Positions 18,519-29,049 of a DNA stretch of 64,000 nt are shown here, piece by piece. The translations under genes and the position numbers were made by a program. The stretch is from an uncultured Paraburkholderia sp. Lineage in GTDB: Bacteria > Pseudomonadota > Gammaproteobacteria > Burkholderiales > Burkholderiaceae. The stretch is taken from contig CALNWN010000003.1 in NCBI GenBank assembly GCA_940746715.1, forward strand, positions 462,272 to 526,271, read 5' to 3'. The stretch's first letter is position 1. Every line of letters begins with the position of its first letter. Below the pieces are notes generated by a model. That model did not search any database, was not told the DNA's origin, and saw only the letters and a program-made list of their open reading frames with translations.

Positions 18519-18706
18519 GAATTCCTCCAGTGACTTTTCAAGTAGCGGTTTTTATCGTCAACACAGAGCATTTTGACACGCGGCGCAATAAAAGATTTGC
18601 CCGTTCGCGCGCCGGCCGGCGTGCACGGTAGCGGCTCGCGCGGCTTGCTTATTCCGTCGCCCGCGCCCTATGATCCGCGCTTTGACGAACCAGACGGAAA
18701 CGGGCG

Positions 18707-20007
18707 ATGGCGAAGTGGCAACGGAAGACGGCAGCGGTCTTGGCGGCAATCTCGGTGGCAGTGATGGCGGCGGCCGGCGGGGCTCGCGCGGCGCAGACCG
18801 TCCAGACGGCCCAGACGGCCCAGACGGCCGCCGCGCCTGAAACGGCGCAGAAGCTCACCGGCGCACCGATCCAGCTTGCGCTGATCGAAGGCATGTCCGG
18901 TCCGTTCGCGAACGCCGGCGCGGCGGTGGAGCGCAATCTGCGCTTCGGCGTCGAACAGGTCAACGCGCGCGGCGGTGTGCAACTCGCAGACGGCGCACAT
19001 CCGCTCGAGCTGGTCGTGCTGGACAGCAAGGGTGGCACCGAAGAAGCGCTCACGCAACTGCGCGCGGCCGCCGATCGGCACATCGGCTATATCCTGCAGG
19101 GCAACAGTTCAGCGGTCGCGGCAGCGCTCATCGGCGCCATCGACAAGCAGAACAGCCGCGAGCCGGGCAACCGCGAGCTGTTCCTCAACTATTCCGCTGA
19201 CGACCCCGCGCTGACCAATGCCAGCTGCAGTTTCTGGCACTTCCGCTTCGACGCGCACGCGGGCATGCGCATGGACGCGCTTGCTGACGTGATCCAGCGC
19301 GACAAGGCGGTGAAGAAGGTCTATCTGCTGAACCAGGACTACAGCTTCGGGCAGACGTGAGCAGTCTCGCGCGCTCCGCGCTGCGGGCGAAGCGCCCGGA
19401 CATCGCAGTGGTCGGCGACGAGTTTCATCCGATAGGCCGCGTGAAGGACTTCGCGCCGTACGTCGCGAAAATGCGCGCGAGCGGTGCCGATGCCGTGATC
19501 ACGGGCAACTGGGGCAACGACCTGACGCTGCTCGTGAAAGCGGCGCGCGAGCAGGGTCCCGACACGAAGTTCTACACGTTCTATGGGAACAGTCTTGGCG
19601 CGCCGGCCGCGCTCGGGGAGGCGGGCGTCGGGCGCGTGATCGCGGTGGCGGACTGGCATCCGACGCGGGCGGCGCGGCCTCGGATGCGTGGTACCAGGCG
19701 CGCGCTTCCCGGCTGCGCAGGACGACTATCCGGTGCTGCGCATGCCGTTGATGATCGAAACCCTGGCCGCGGCGATGAACCGCGCGAAAAGCGCCGATCC
19801 GAGGGCGGTCGCGCGCTGGAAGGCATCCGGTTCGACAACGGCTTTCACGCGTCGTGGATGCGGGCGGACGACCATCAACTGATCCAGCCCCTTTACGTGA
19901 TGGAAATGGACAAAGCCGGCACGCGCGGCGTGCGTTTCGACAACGAAGGCTCCGGGTTCGGCTTTCGCACGGTGCCGCCGACTGTCTGCAAGATGAAGCG
20001 GCCGTAA
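18707..20007 (+). pseudogene. ABC transporter substrate-binding protein (amino-acid type), decayed
   Basis: A periplasmic binding protein of the Leu/Ile/Val or urea type. The N-terminus has a signal peptide (AAVLAAISVAVMAAAGGARA) and the ligand-domain start IQLALIEGMSGPFANAG. The first frame ends after QDYSFGQT. Continuation (VGDEFHPIGRVKDFAPYVAKM) is in a second frame, PAAQDDYPVLRMPLMIETLAAAMNRA in another, and GIRFDNGFHASWMRADDHQ in a further one. At least four indels of 1-2 bases are needed: near 19354, 19667, 19690-19720 and 19815. The N-terminal linker carries a tandem array of CAGACGGCC (QTA repeats). It has no permease or ATPase gene beside it. It is clearly non-functional. Confidence 0.88.
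18794..18829. repeat. Four 9-nt tandem repeats in the decayed binding-protein gene
   Basis: CAGACCGTC is followed by three perfect copies of CAGACGGCC, encoding QTV-QTA-QTA-QTA just after the signal peptide. A perfect array suggests recent slippage expansion. Confidence 0.9.
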
Positions 20008-20081
20008 AGGCGCATCGGTGCGCGCCGACGTGCCGCGACGCCGCTGCGCGCGCGGATGCCATTTCGCCCGGCGCGGCGGGG

Positions 20082-20110
20082 TTCGCGGCGGGATTGCGCT
20101 GTGCTACAAT
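20082..20110 (+). promoter_or_regulatory. Predicted rpsO promoter
   Basis: TTCGCG and TACAAT are 17 bases apart; the -10 box is good and the -35 box weak. A leader of about 160 bases follows. It contains repeated AGCAGTTT motifs at 20164-20200, which may contribute to S15 autoregulation (inference). Confidence 0.5.
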
Positions 20111-20275
20111 ACGCGTCCCGTTGCGTTGCCGGCAGTACACGAGCTGTCTGAAAAGCGGTTTAAGAGCAGTTTGGAAGCAGTTGTTTGAAAGCAGTTTGCT
20201 GCGCCAGTTTGCACGGGTAATCCACGGCACGGCCTTTCTTCCGTGACCGCCTGTCTAGTTCTCAAGGAAATCGAC

Positions 20276-20548
20276 ATGTCCGCAGTTGATACAAGCAAGA
20301 AGTCCGAAGTCGTCGCGCAATTCGCACGCGCAGCCAACGACACCGGCTCACCCGAAGTTCAGGTCGCGCTGCTCACGACCCGCATCAACGAACTGACCGT
20401 TCACTTCAAGGCACACGCGAAAGATCACCACAGCCGCCGCGGTCTGCTGCGCATGGTGAGCCGCCGCCGCAAGCTGCTCGACTACCTGAAAGGTAAGGAC
20501 GCGGACCGTTACCGCGCTCTGATCGAGAAGCTGGGTCTGCGTAAGTAA
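20276..20548 (+). CDS. rpsO: 30S ribosomal protein S15
   Basis: Binds 16S rRNA at a three-way junction and nucleates the small-subunit platform. The 90-residue length is standard. Family motifs are present: [24 protein letters not shown] and [27 protein letters not shown] chose the inner ATG ([13 protein letters not shown]) preceded by AAGGAAA, not the ORF-track start eleven codons upstream. It is followed by a terminator-like hairpin and pnp, the classic rpsO-pnp order. Confidence 0.97.
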   Translation: MSAVDTSKKSEVVAQFARAANDTGSPEVQVALLTTRINELTVHFKAHAKDHHSRRGLLRMVSRRRKLLDYLKGKDADRYRALIEKLGLRK

Positions 20549-20568
20549 TCGGCCAGTCGTTCAGCAAG

Positions 20569-20608
20569 ATGCCTGTGTCAGTTCCGCTGATGCAGGCATT
20601 TTGTTTTT
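20569..20608 (+). terminator. Terminator between rpsO and pnp
   Basis: ATGCCTGTGTCAG pairs fully with CTGATGCAGGCAT (two wobble pairs) around TTCCG, followed by TTTTGTTTTT. In related bacteria such a site lets part of the transcripts read into pnp. Confidence 0.85.
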
Positions 20609-20952
20609 GCGCGGCGTGCTTCGCGTGAGGTGCGCCGCCGGCCTCGAAAGCGGCGTATCGGTTCGCGCGGCGGGCTCGCAGCAGTGAAGGCAGTAACAGG
20701 CAGCACAAAATAGCAGCAGAACGCAGCACAAAGCAGTAGACAGTAGAAGAAGCAGAAATAGAAACATGGCCGGGCTTCAGGGCGGAGCTTTGTGTCATTC
20801 CAGCGGTTCGCGCGCCTCGCCGGCCTTCTCGCACTACCGGCGACGCAGCATGCGGCTCTCTGGAATGGCATAACACACCTCTTCCCATGCGGCGCCGGTC
20901 CTGGCGTTGCCGCGCCGCTTCTGTTCCGCGCGGCATTAGATGAGGAAAAGCA
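20609..20952 (+). other. pnp leader region, no gene
   Basis: This stretch of 344 bases holds a CAG/GCA-rich segment (about 20683-20760) and an imperfect long inverted repeat (TGTGTCATTCCAG near 20791 against CTGGAATGGCATAACACA near 20860). In enterobacteria the pnp leader folds into stems cut by RNase III for autoregulation, and the repeat here could play a like part. I saw no credible ORF on either strand. Confidence 0.5.
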
Positions 20953-23076
20953 ATGACTATGTTCAGCAAGGTCGTCAAAGAATTTAAGTGGGGACAACAC
21001 AACGTTCGCCTCGAAACCGGTGAAATCGCTCGCCAGGCGAGCGGCGCCGTCATCGTCGACGTCGAAGACACCATGGTTCTGGCAACCGTGGTCGGCGCCA
21101 AGACGGCGAAGCCGGGCCAGGACTTCTTCCCGCTGACCGTCGACTATCTCGAGAAGACCTACGCTGCGGGCAAGATTCCGGGCGGGTTCTTCCGCCGCGA
21201 AGGCCGTCCGTCGGAAGGCGAAACGCTGATTTCGCGCCTGATCGACCGTCCACTGCGTCCGCTCTTCCCGGAGGGCTTCTACAACGAAGTGCAGGTCGTC
21301 ATCCACGTTCTGTCGCTGAACCCGGACATTCCCGCCGACATTCCCGCGCTGATCGGCGCGTCGGCGGCGCTCGCGGTGTCCGGTCTGCCGTTCAACGGAC
21401 CGGTCGGCGCAGCGCGCGTGGCTTACATCAACAATGAATACGTGCTGAACCCGACGCGTCCGCAAATGAAGGACTCGGCGCTCGACCTCGTGGTCGCCGG
21501 TACGGAACGCGCGGTGCTGATGGTGGAATCGGAAGCGCCGCAGCTGAGCGAAGAAGTGATGCTCGGCGCCGTGGTGTTCGGCCACGAGCAGATGCAAGTC
21601 GCGATCGACGCAATCCACGATCTGGTCCGCGAAGGCGGCAAGCCGGAATGGGATTGGCAGCCGGCCGCGAAGAACGAGCCGCTGATCGCGCGCGTGACGG
21701 AACTGGCGCAAGCCGATCTGCTCGCGGCTTATCAGATCCGCGACAAGCAGGCGCGTTCGACCAAGCTGAAGGAAGTCTACGCAGCGGTTTCGGCGAAGCT
21801 GGAAGAAGAAGCCGCGGCAAGCGGCACGGTGGCGGCCGACAAGGCGACCGTCGGCAATGTGCTGTTCGACATCGAAGCGAAGATCGTCCGTACGCAGATC
21901 CTGAACGGCGAGCCGCGTATCGACGGCCGCGACACCCGCACGGTGCGCCCGATCGAGATCCGCACCGGCGTGCTGCCGCGCACCCACGGTTCGGCGCTTT
22001 TCACGCGCGGCGAAACGCAGGCGCTGGTGGTGGCCACGCTCGGCACGAAGGGTGACGAGCAGAACATCGACGCGCTCGAAGGCGAGTACCGCGAACGCTT
22101 AATGCTTCACTACAACATGCCTCCGTTCGCGACCGGCGAAACGGGCCGCGTCGGCTCGCCGAAGCGCCGCGAAATCGGTCACGGCCGTCTGGCGAAGCGC
22201 GCGCTGGCTGCGTGCCTGCCGAGCGCCGACGAATTCGGCTACTCGATCCGCGTCGTGTCGGAAATCACGGAATCGAACGGTTCTTCGTCGATGGCTTCGG
22301 TGTGCGGCGGCTGCCTCGCGCTGATGGACGCCGGCGTGCCGATGAAGGCGCACGTCGCCGGCATCGCCATGGGCCTGATTCTCGAAGGCAACAAGTTTGC
22401 TGTGCTGACCGACATCCTCGGCGACGAAGATCACCTCGGCGACATGGACTTCAAGGTGGCGGGCACGGAACAGGGCGTCACCGCGCTGCAGATGGACATC
22501 AAGATCCAGGGCATCACGAAGGAAATCATGCAGGTCGCCCTCGCGCAGGCGAAGGAAGGCCGCATGCATATCCTCGGCAAGATGACTTCGGCGGTGTCGG
22601 GCGCGAACACGCAATTATCTGAGTTCGCACCGCGCATGATCACCATCAAGATCAACCCGGAAAAGATCCGCGACGTGATCGGCAAGGGCGGTTCGGTGAT
22701 CCGTGCGCTGACGGAAGAAACGGGCACGACGATCGATATTTCCGACGACGGCGTGGTGACCATCGCAAGCACCAGCAGCGAAGGCATGGCCGAAGCGAAA
22801 AAGCGTATCGAGAACATTACGCTCGAAGTCGAAGTGGGCCAGGTCTACGAGGGCACGGTGCTCAAGCTGCTCGATTTCGGCGCGATAGTGAACATCCTGC
22901 CGGGCAAGGACGGTCTGCTGCACATCTCCGAAATCGCCAACGAGCGTATCAAGGACATCAACGACTACCTGAAGGACGGCCAGCAGGTGAAGGTCAAGGT
23001 CATCCAGACGGACGAGAAGGGCCGCGTGCGTTTGTCCGCGAAGGCGTTGCTGAACGACGCCGCAGTAAAGCGGTAG
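20953..23076 (+). CDS. pnp: Polyribonucleotide nucleotidyltransferase (PNPase)
   Basis: Phosphorolytic 3'-to-5' exoribonuclease of the RNA degradosome, cytosolic and trimeric. The 707-residue protein shows two RNase PH domains: the first with [31 protein letters not shown], the second with [11 protein letters not shown] and [20 protein letters not shown]. The catalytic [18 protein letters not shown] follows. The KH domain ([26 protein letters not shown]) and the S1 domain ([20 protein letters not shown]) close the protein. The frame is intact and the length normal. A GAGGAAAAG ribosome site precedes the ATG. Confidence 0.97.
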   Translation: MTMFSKVVKEFKWGQHNVRLETGEIARQASGAVIVDVEDTMVLATVVGAKTAKPGQDFFPLTVDYLEKTYAAGKIPGGFFRREGRPSEGETLISRLIDRPLRPLFPEGFYNEVQVVIHVLSLNPDIPADIPALIGASAALAVSGLPFNGPVGAARVAYINNEYVLNPTRPQMKDSALDLVVAGTERAVLMVESEAPQLSEEVMLGAVVFGHEQMQVAIDAIHDLVREGGKPEWDWQPAAKNEPLIARVTELAQADLLAAYQIRDKQARSTKLKEVYAAVSAKLEEEAAASGTVAADKATVGNVLFDIEAKIVRTQILNGEPRIDGRDTRTVRPIEIRTGVLPRTHGSALFTRGETQALVVATLGTKGDEQNIDALEGEYRERLMLHYNMPPFATGETGRVGSPKRREIGHGRLAKRALAACLPSADEFGYSIRVVSEITESNGSSSMASVCGGCLALMDAGVPMKAHVAGIAMGLILEGNKFAVLTDILGDEDHLGDMDFKVAGTEQGVTALQMDIKIQGITKEIMQVALAQAKEGRMHILGKMTSAVSGANTQLSEFAPRMITIKINPEKIRDVIGKGGSVIRALTEETGTTIDISDDGVVTIASTSSEGMAEAKKRIENITLEVEVGQVYEGTVLKLLDFGAIVNILPGKDGLLHISEIANERIKDINDYLKDGQQVKVKVIQTDEKGRVRLSAKALLNDAAVKR

Positions 23077-23082
23077 TGGCAC

Positions 23083-23118
23083 AACGGCCGGCAGCGCGAA
23101 GGCGCGCCGGCCGTTTTT
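23083..23118 (+). terminator. Terminator after pnp
   Basis: AACGGCCGGC-A-GCGC pairs with GCGC-GCCGGCCGTT around GAAG, followed by TTTT. It begins seven bases after the pnp stop. Confidence 0.88.
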
Positions 23119-23318
23119 CATGGTGGACACAGGGTGGATTGCGTTGCGGATGGCTGTGGGTCGCGCAAACGGTACGCTGCTTGCATCGGGCGGTTGGCGA
23201 AAATCGGGTAGCGCGCGTGATTGCTCCAATCGGGCGACAATGCGCATGAGGTCCCGCTCAGCGGACCGCCTGCAGAACGCGCGGTACGCAACGCAATCCA
23301 ATCTTGGAGTTGACGCAG

Positions 23319-24335
23319 ATGAAAGCGATCGAAATCACGGAATTCGGAGCGCCGGAAGTTCTCAAGCTCGCGGAGCGGCCCACGCCGCAGCCCAAAGCGG
23401 GCGAGGTGCTGATCAAGGTGGCGGCTTCCGGCATCAACCGTCCCGACGTGTTTCAGCGCAAGGGCGCCTATGCGCCGCCACCGGGTGCGTCCGACCTGCT
23501 GGGGCTGGAAGTGGCGGGGGAAATCGTCGGTGGCGACATCGACGAAAAGAACAATCCGTTTGGTTTGAAAATCGGCGATCGCGTCTGTGCGTTGCTGGCG
23601 GGCGGCGGCTATGCCGAATACGCCGTCGCGCCGTTGTTGCAGTGCCTGCCGGTGCCGGCCGGTCTGTCGGATGTCGAGGCCGCCTCGCTGCCGGAAACGT
23701 TCTTCACCGTGTGGAGCAATGTGTTCGACCGCGCGCAGCTCGGCAAGGGCGAGGGCGGTGCGAACGAAACGCTGCTCGTGCAGGGCGGCTCGAGCGGCAT
23801 CGGCGTGACCGCGATCCAGATCGCGCACGCGCTCGGTTTCCGCGTTTTCGCAACCGCCGGTTCGGACGACAAATGCCGCGCGTGCGAAGCGCTGGGCGCC
23901 GAGCGTGCGATCAACTACAAGACTGAAGATTTCGTCGAAGTCATCAAGTCGCGTACCAACGATCGCGGCGTCGACGTGGTGCTCGACATGGTGGCCGGCA
24001 GTTACGTGTCGCGCGAGCTGACGGCGTTGGCAGACGGCGGCCGTATCGTGCTGATCGCGCTGTTGGGCGGCGCGAAGGCGGAACTCAATCTCAACGAAGT
24101 GCTGCGTCGCCGCTTGACCGTGACCGGCTCGACGCTGCGTCCGCGGCCGGTGGAGTTCAAGGCGAAAATTGCCGCGCAGTTGAGGGAGCAGGTGTGGTCC
24201 CATCTGGAAGGCGTGCGAATCAAGCCGGTGGTGCATCGGATATTTCCCGCCGCGCAGGCCGCCGACGCCCACGCGCTGATGGAAAGCAGCACGCATGTCG
24301 GCAAGATCGTGCTGACCTGGGGTCAGGACGCTTGA
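23319..24335 (+). CDS. NAD(P)H quinone oxidoreductase, zinc-independent MDR family
   Basis: A 338-residue medium-chain reductase of the PIG3/QOR type. The N-terminal GroES-like domain contains ASGINRPDVFQRKGAYAPPPGASDLLGLEVAGE. The nucleotide-binding domain has VQGGSSGIGVTAIQIAHALG near residues 145-165 in place of zinc ligands. It would reduce quinones or related enones with NADPH in the cytosol. I chose the ATG at 23319 rather than the TTG five codons upstream, because the family begins MKAIEI. The frame is intact. Confidence 0.9.
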   Translation: MKAIEITEFGAPEVLKLAERPTPQPKAGEVLIKVAASGINRPDVFQRKGAYAPPPGASDLLGLEVAGEIVGGDIDEKNNPFGLKIGDRVCALLAGGGYAEYAVAPLLQCLPVPAGLSDVEAASLPETFFTVWSNVFDRAQLGKGEGGANETLLVQGGSSGIGVTAIQIAHALGFRVFATAGSDDKCRACEALGAERAINYKTEDFVEVIKSRTNDRGVDVVLDMVAGSYVSRELTALADGGRIVLIALLGGAKAELNLNEVLRRRLTVTGSTLRPRPVEFKAKIAAQLREQVWSHLEGVRIKPVVHRIFPAAQAADAHALMESSTHVGKIVLTWGQDA

Positions 24336-24377
24336 TGCGAGCCCGTTGCCGACGGGAGCGGGTGTCAACGTGTGTGT

Positions 24378-24406
24378 TTGACCCGATCTCCCCCACGCAG
24401 TAAAAT
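24378..24406 (+). promoter_or_regulatory. Predicted promoter of tpiA-secG
   Basis: TTGACC and TAAAAT are 17 bases apart, close to consensus. Transcription from about 24413 would carry the 26-base tandem repeat in the untranslated leader of tpiA. Confidence 0.7.
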
Positions 24407-24419
24407 TACGCGTTTTGCG

Positions 24420-24471
24420 CGCGCCGCATGAATCCGAAAGGCGGACGCGCCGCATGAATCCGAAAGGCGGA
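24420..24471. repeat. Perfect 26-nt tandem duplication in the tpiA leader
   Basis: The unit CGCGCCGCATGAATCCGAAA (plus GGCGGA) occurs at 24420-24445 and again at 24446-24471 with no mismatch. Lack of divergence points to a recent duplication. It lies between the tpiA promoter and start codon, so it could affect mRNA folding. Confidence 0.95.
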
Positions 24472-24527
24472 CTGTAAGCGCAACGAAGCAGGCGCAAGCG
24501 AGGCCCGCCGTCAACAGAAGACGATAG

Positions 24528-25307
24528 ATGTCGACACAACGAGCCAAACTGGTAGTGGGTAACTGGAAGATGCATGGGCGCCTCGCCGAGAACGCCGGGC
24601 TGCTGCAGGCCGTGGCGAAAGGCGCGGGCGAACTGCCGGCTGTGGTGCGCGTAGGTGTGTGCGTGCCGAGCCCGTATCTCGCGCAAGCGCAGTCGTTGCT
24701 CGAAGGCAGCCGGGTGGGGTGGGGTGTGCAGGACGTTTCCGCTTTTACGCACGGTGCCTATACCGGCGAAGTCGCTGCGCAAATGGTGACGGATTTCGGC
24801 GCCACGTTTGCAATCGTCGGGCACTCGGAGCGCCGCGCCTATCACCGCGGGAGCGCGGAGTTCGTTGCGGTCAAGACGCAGCGTGCGCTCGGGGCGGGCT
24901 TGACGCCGATCGTGTGTGTCGGCGAAACGCTGGAAGAGCGGGAAGCGGGCGCGACGGAGCAGGTGGTCGGCGCGCAGCTGGACGAAGTGCTGGCGAAACT
25001 GTCGGCGCAAGAAGCGGCGCGTATCGTCGTCGCCTATGAGCCTGTCTGGGCTATCGGCACCGGCAAGAGCGCAAGTTCGGAGCAGGCGCAGGCGGTCCAT
25101 GCGTTTCTGCGCGCGCGTCTCGCGGCAAAGGGTGCTGAGGTCGCGGGCGTGCCGCTGTTGTATGGCGGCAGCGTGAAGCCGGACAATGCGGAAGAGTTGT
25201 TCCGTCAGCAGGATATCGACGGCGGCCTGATCGGCGGCGCGTCGCTGAAGGACCAGGATTTTCTGGCGATCTGCAAGGCGGCGGCTGCAACGGCAGCCGC
25301 GAGTTGA
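24528..25307 (+). CDS. tpiA: Triosephosphate isomerase
   Basis: Glycolytic TIM-barrel enzyme interconverting dihydroxyacetone phosphate and glyceraldehyde 3-phosphate. The 259 residues include the substrate Lys in VGNWKMHG, the catalytic His in GHSERR, the catalytic Glu in [12 protein letters not shown] (which also carries loop 6), and the phosphate-binding GGSVKPDN and GGLIGGASL. The frame is intact. It is followed by secG after 80 bases. Confidence 0.96.
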   Translation: MSTQRAKLVVGNWKMHGRLAENAGLLQAVAKGAGELPAVVRVGVCVPSPYLAQAQSLLEGSRVGWGVQDVSAFTHGAYTGEVAAQMVTDFGATFAIVGHSERRAYHRGSAEFVAVKTQRALGAGLTPIVCVGETLEEREAGATEQVVGAQLDEVLAKLSAQEAARIVVAYEPVWAIGTGKSASSEQAQAVHAFLRARLAAKGAEVAGVPLLYGGSVKPDNAEELFRQQDIDGGLIGGASLKDQDFLAICKAAAATAAAS

Positions 25308-25387
25308 GCAGAGCGCCGCGTCGGGGATGACCCATTCCGGGTCTCGCAGTTTGCGAGTCTCGGCTCAATAAAGACTCAGGTGAGTGT

Positions 25388-25774
25388 ATGCTGTATTTGA
25401 AAACTTTGATTATCGTCGTTCAGCTGTTGTCGGCGCTCGGGGTCATCGGCCTCGTCTTGCTGCAACACGGCAAAGGCGCCGATATGGGCGCGGCATTCGG
25501 CAGTGGCGCGTCGGGCAGTCTGTTCGGTGCGACGGGTTCGGCAAACTTCCTGTCGCGCACCACGGCCGTGCTCGCCGCCGTGTTTTTTGTTACAACGCTG
25601 GCGCTCACGTATCTCGGCGCATATCGCGTGAAACCGTCTGCCGGCGTGCTGGGCGCGGCGGTGACCGCGCCGGTCGCCACTTCGGCTGCTCGCACTGAGA
25701 CCGCGTCGGCTGGTGGTTCGGCAGCGCTCGCGGCATCGGCTGCGTCCGTGCCTGCTGCCGACGTGCCGAAATAA
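25388..25774 (+). CDS. secG: Preprotein translocase subunit SecG
   Basis: Small inner-membrane subunit of SecYEG that helps protein export. The 128 residues include two membrane helices ([23 protein letters not shown] and [21 protein letters not shown]) joined by the typical glycine-rich loop [24 protein letters not shown] long Ala/Ser-rich tail follows, as in other Burkholderia. tpiA-secG-tRNA-Leu-nuo is a familiar order in this group. Confidence 0.95.
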   Translation: MLYLKTLIIVVQLLSALGVIGLVLLQHGKGADMGAAFGSGASGSLFGATGSANFLSRTTAVLAAVFFVTTLALTYLGAYRVKPSAGVLGAAVTAPVATSAARTETASAGGSAALAASAASVPAADVPK

Positions 25775-25886
25775 ATTTTCGTAGAAAGTGCGTTTGTGCG
25801 TTGAACAATCTGTTTAAAGCAGTTACAATTTAAGTCTTGAAGCGATTCGCGGGTTTTACAAGTTGTTTTCCCGGATTGCATACAGT

Positions 25887-25971
25887 GCCGACGTGGTGAA
25901 ATTGGTAGACACGCTATCTTGAGGGGGTAGTGGCGAAAGCTGTGCGAGTTCGAGTCTCGCCGTCGGCACCA
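25887..25971 (+). tRNA. tRNA-Leu (GAG)
   Basis: Eighty-five bases fold as a class II tRNA. The acceptor GCCGACG pairs with CGTCGGC, the D-arm is GGTGAAATTGGTAGACAC, and the anticodon stem CTATC/GGTAG has loop TTGAGGG. The long variable arm TGGCGAAAGCT and the T-loop GTTCGAGTC are also present. The anticodon read from the loop is GAG. CCA is encoded. It lies between secG and nuoA. Confidence 0.96.
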
Positions 25972-25981
25972 AATGTTATCT

Positions 25982-26018
25982 AAATGCCAGCCGCTTGCTT
26001 CGCTTCGGCTGGCATTTT
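25982..26018 (+). terminator. Terminator after tRNA-Leu
   Basis: AAATGCCAGCCG pairs with CGGCTGGCATTT (12 bp), followed by TTTT. It implies that nuoA onward uses its own promoter within 26019-26131, where no strong consensus was found. Confidence 0.85.
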
Positions 26019-26131
26019 CACTTCTGGCGCGCCGTTTGCGTTGGTCTGCGGCGTGTACGTCTCAGAAGTGATTTCTCGTCAAGGGTGCTATGCTCCTGAC
26101 GGCACTCAGAACCAACCGATTGAGGATAGTC

Positions 26132-26491
26132 TTGAACCTCGCAGCCTATTTCCCCGTCTTGTTGTTCCTCCTTGTAGGCACCGGTTTAGGCGTAGCACTG
26201 GTCAGTATCGGCAAGATCCTCGGTCCTAACAAGCCCGACACCGAGAAAAACGCACCGTATGAGTGCGGCTTCGAAGCATTCGAAGATGCGCGCATGAAGT
26301 TCGACGTGCGCTATTACCTCGTCGCCATTCTTTTCATCATTTTCGATCTTGAAACCGCGTTCCTGTTCCCGTGGGGTGTTGCCCTGCGCGACATCGGCTG
26401 GCCTGGCTTCATGGCGATGATGATTTTCCTGCTCGAATTCCTGCTGGGCTTCGCCTATATCTGGAAGAAGGGCGGCCTCGACTGGGAATGA
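26132..26491 (+). CDS. nuoA: NADH-quinone oxidoreductase subunit A
   Basis: Membrane-arm subunit of complex I with three predicted helices and the conserved loop [20 protein letters not shown] chose the TTG at 26132 (encoding [14 protein letters not shown]). It has a GAGGA ribosome site six bases upstream and yields the usual 119 residues, and the 14 residues before it are not family-like. It is the first gene of the 14-gene nuo operon. Confidence 0.92.
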   Translation: MNLAAYFPVLLFLLVGTGLGVALVSIGKILGPNKPDTEKNAPYECGFEAFEDARMKFDVRYYLVAILFIIFDLETAFLFPWGVALRDIGWPGFMAMMIFLLEFLLGFAYIWKKGGLDWE

Positions 26492-26553
26492 TGGTTTAAT
26501 CGCCGGTTTGCGGGGGTGGCCAAAGCTTGCCGCCTGTCTGGAGTGGAAAGCAA

Positions 26554-27033
26554 ATGAGTATCGAAGGGGTCTTGAAGGAAGGGTTTGTCACCACGACGGC
26601 TGACAAACTGATCAACTGGACGCGCACCGGCTCCCTGTGGCCGATGACGTTCGGCCTGGCGTGCTGCGCGGTCGAGATGATGCATGCGGGCGCGGCCCGT
26701 TATGACCTCGACCGTTTCGGCGTGGTGTTTCGTCCGAGTCCGCGTCAGTCGGACGTGATGATCGTCGCCGGCACGCTGTGCAACAAAATGGCGCCAGCTC
26801 TGCGCAAGGTGTACGACCAGATGGCGGAGCCGCGCTGGGTGATTTCCATGGGTTCGTGCGCGAACGGCGGCGGCTATTACCACTACTCGTATTCGGTGGT
26901 GCGTGGCTGCGACCGCATTGTGCCGGTCGACGTCTATGTGCCGGGTTGCCCGCCCACAGCGGAGGCGCTGGTTTACGGCGTGATCCAGTTGCAGGCCAAG
27001 ATTCGCCGCACCAACACAATCGCCCGTCAATAA
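26554..27033 (+). CDS. nuoB: NADH-quinone oxidoreductase subunit B
   Basis: Peripheral-arm subunit that holds terminal cluster N2, next to the quinone site. In the 159 residues, cluster ligands appear as the tandem Cys37-Cys38 (GLACCAVEM), Cys102 (MGSCANGGG) and Cys132 (VPGCPPTAE). The start [10 protein letters not shown] follows a GGAAAG ribosome site; the nine upstream ORF-track residues are not part of the family. It lies 62 bases after nuoA. Confidence 0.95.
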
Positions 27034-27052
27034 GGCAACGCCTCCCCACAAT

Positions 27053-27655
27053 ATGGCAAGCAAACTCGAGACCCTGAAAGCGAACCTCGAGGCGGCCTTT
27101 GGCGGCCTCCTGCTGAGCACTACCGAGGCAATCGGTGAGTTGACGATCGTCGTGAAAGCAAGCGACTACCTCAACGTGGCAACGCGTCTGCGCGACGACC
27201 GCTCGCTCGGTTTCGACCAGATGATGGACCTGTGCGGCGTCGACTATCAAACGTATGCTGACGGCGCTTACGACGGCCCACGTTTCGCGGCCGTCCTGCA
27301 TTTGTTGTCGGTGCAGAATAACTGGCGTCTGCGGCTGCGCGTGTTCGCGCCGGACGACGACATGCCCATTCTGCCGTCCGTCGTCGAGGTCTGGAATTCG
27401 GCGAACTGGTACGAGCGCGAAGCCTTCGACCTGTACGGCATCGTCTTCGAAGGCCACCCGGACCTGCGCCGCATTCTCACCGACTACGGCTTCATTGGTC
27501 ACCCGTTCCGTAAAGATTTCCCTGTTTCCGGATACGTCGAAATGCGTTACGACCCGGAAGAAAAGCGCGTCGTCTATCAGCCTGTGACGATCGAGCCGCG
27601 GGAAATCACGCCGCGCGTGATCCGCGAGGATCGCTATGGCGGTCTGAAACACTAA
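27053..27655 (+). CDS. nuoC: NADH-quinone oxidoreductase subunit C
   Basis: The 30-kDa hydrophilic subunit joining the NuoB/NuoD quinone module. The 200 residues carry the signature [20 protein letters not shown] followed by [18 protein letters not shown]. The frame is intact and it is 9 bases from nuoD. Here NuoC and NuoD are separate, unlike the fused NuoCD of enterobacteria. Confidence 0.95.
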   Translation: MASKLETLKANLEAAFGGLLLSTTEAIGELTIVVKASDYLNVATRLRDDRSLGFDQMMDLCGVDYQTYADGAYDGPRFAAVLHLLSVQNNWRLRLRVFAPDDDMPILPSVVEVWNSANWYEREAFDLYGIVFEGHPDLRRILTDYGFIGHPFRKDFPVSGYVEMRYDPEEKRVVYQPVTIEPREITPRVIREDRYGGLKH

Positions 27656-27664
27656 GAGAACGCC

Positions 27665-28918
27665 ATGGCAGAGATCAAGAACTACACGCTCAACTTCGGC
27701 CCGCAGCACCCGGCAGCGCACGGCGTGCTGCGCCTCGTGCTGGAGCTCGACGGCGAAGTCATTCAGCGCGCCGACCCGCATATCGGCCTTTTGCATCGCG
27801 CTACCGAGAAGCTTGCCGAAACCAAAACGTTCATCCAGTCGGTGCCGTACATGGACCGTCTCGACTACGTGTCGATGATGGTCAACGAGCACGGCTATTT
27901 GATGGCCATCGAAAAGCTGCTCGGCATCGAAGTGCCGGTGCGCGCGCAGTACATTCGCGTGATGTTCGACGAAATCACGCGCGTGCTGAACCATCTGATG
28001 TGGATCGGCGCGCACGCGCTCGACGTCGGTGCAATGGCCGTGTTCTTGTACGCGTTCCGCGAGCGCGAAGATCTGATGGACGTGTACGAGGCGGTGTCCG
28101 GTGCGCGGATGCACGCGGCGTACTACCGTCCGGGCGGCGTTTATCGCGATCTGCCTGACGCAATGCCGCAATATAAGGCGTCGAAGATTCGCAATGCGAA
28201 GGCATTGTCGAAGATGAACGAGAACCGTCAAGGTTCGCTGCTCGACTTCATCGACGATTTCTTCACGCGCTTTCCGACGTACGTCGACGAATACGAGACG
28301 CTGCTGACCGACAACCGCATCTGGAAACAGCGTCTGGTCGGCATCGGCGTAGTTAGCCCCGAGCGCGCTCTGCAGCTCGGCATGTCCGGCGCAATGCTGC
28401 GCGGCTCGGGCGTCGAATGGGATCTGCGCAAGAAGCAGCCGTACGAAGTGTACGAGAAGCTCGATTTCGACATTCCGGTCGGCGTGAACGGCGACTGCTA
28501 CGACCGCTATCTGGTTCGCGTTGAAGAAATGCGCCAGTCCACGCGTATCGTGAAACAGTGCATTGAGTGGCTGCGTAAGAATCCGGGTCCTGTGATGATC
28601 GACAATCACAAGGTTGCGCCGCCGTCGCGCGTGGGCATGAAGTCGAACATGGAAGAATTGATTCACCACTTCAAGCTGTTCACCGAAGGCTTCCATGTGC
28701 CGGAAGGCGAGACCTACGCCGCGGTCGAACATCCGAAGGGCGAGTTCGGTATCTATCTGATCTCGGACGGCGCGAACAAGCCGTATCGCCTCAAGATTCG
28801 CGCGCCGGGCTATGCGCACCTGTCCGCGCTGGACGAAATGGCGCGCGGGCACATGATCGCCGACGCCGTGACGATCATCGGCACGCAGGACATCGTGTTC
28901 GGCGAAGTCGATCGCTAG
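27665..28918 (+). CDS. nuoD: NADH-quinone oxidoreductase subunit D
   Basis: The 49-kDa subunit lining the quinone pocket. The 417 residues start with the conserved [15 protein letters not shown] (quinone-site His), followed by [15 protein letters not shown] and [11 protein letters not shown]-like sequence. The end ([22 protein letters not shown] and [12 protein letters not shown]) is the invariant tail. Frame and length are normal. A spacer of 131 bases separates it from nuoE. Confidence 0.95.
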   Translation: MAEIKNYTLNFGPQHPAAHGVLRLVLELDGEVIQRADPHIGLLHRATEKLAETKTFIQSVPYMDRLDYVSMMVNEHGYLMAIEKLLGIEVPVRAQYIRVMFDEITRVLNHLMWIGAHALDVGAMAVFLYAFREREDLMDVYEAVSGARMHAAYYRPGGVYRDLPDAMPQYKASKIRNAKALSKMNENRQGSLLDFIDDFFTRFPTYVDEYETLLTDNRIWKQRLVGIGVVSPERALQLGMSGAMLRGSGVEWDLRKKQPYEVYEKLDFDIPVGVNGDCYDRYLVRVEEMRQSTRIVKQCIEWLRKNPGPVMIDNHKVAPPSRVGMKSNMEELIHHFKLFTEGFHVPEGETYAAVEHPKGEFGIYLISDGANKPYRLKIRAPGYAHLSALDEMARGHMIADAVTIIGTQDIVFGEVDR

Positions 28919-29049
28919 GACGTAATCATCGGCGCGCGTTTTCGGGTAGGTCGCAAGCGCGCGTCAAGCAAAGGAACGCCGGGTCTGTCGCAGCACGAAG
29001 TGAGCGGCAGGTTTTCGTTCGGTAGGAATTGAAAGAGTCGTGTCTGAAA

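Noticed and set aside
26612-28852. 746-codon minus-strand ORF opposite nuoB-nuoD
   Set aside because: It is a mirror frame of high-GC genes: composition is His/Arg/Val-rich without any domain, and the plus strand encodes three complete complex I subunits.
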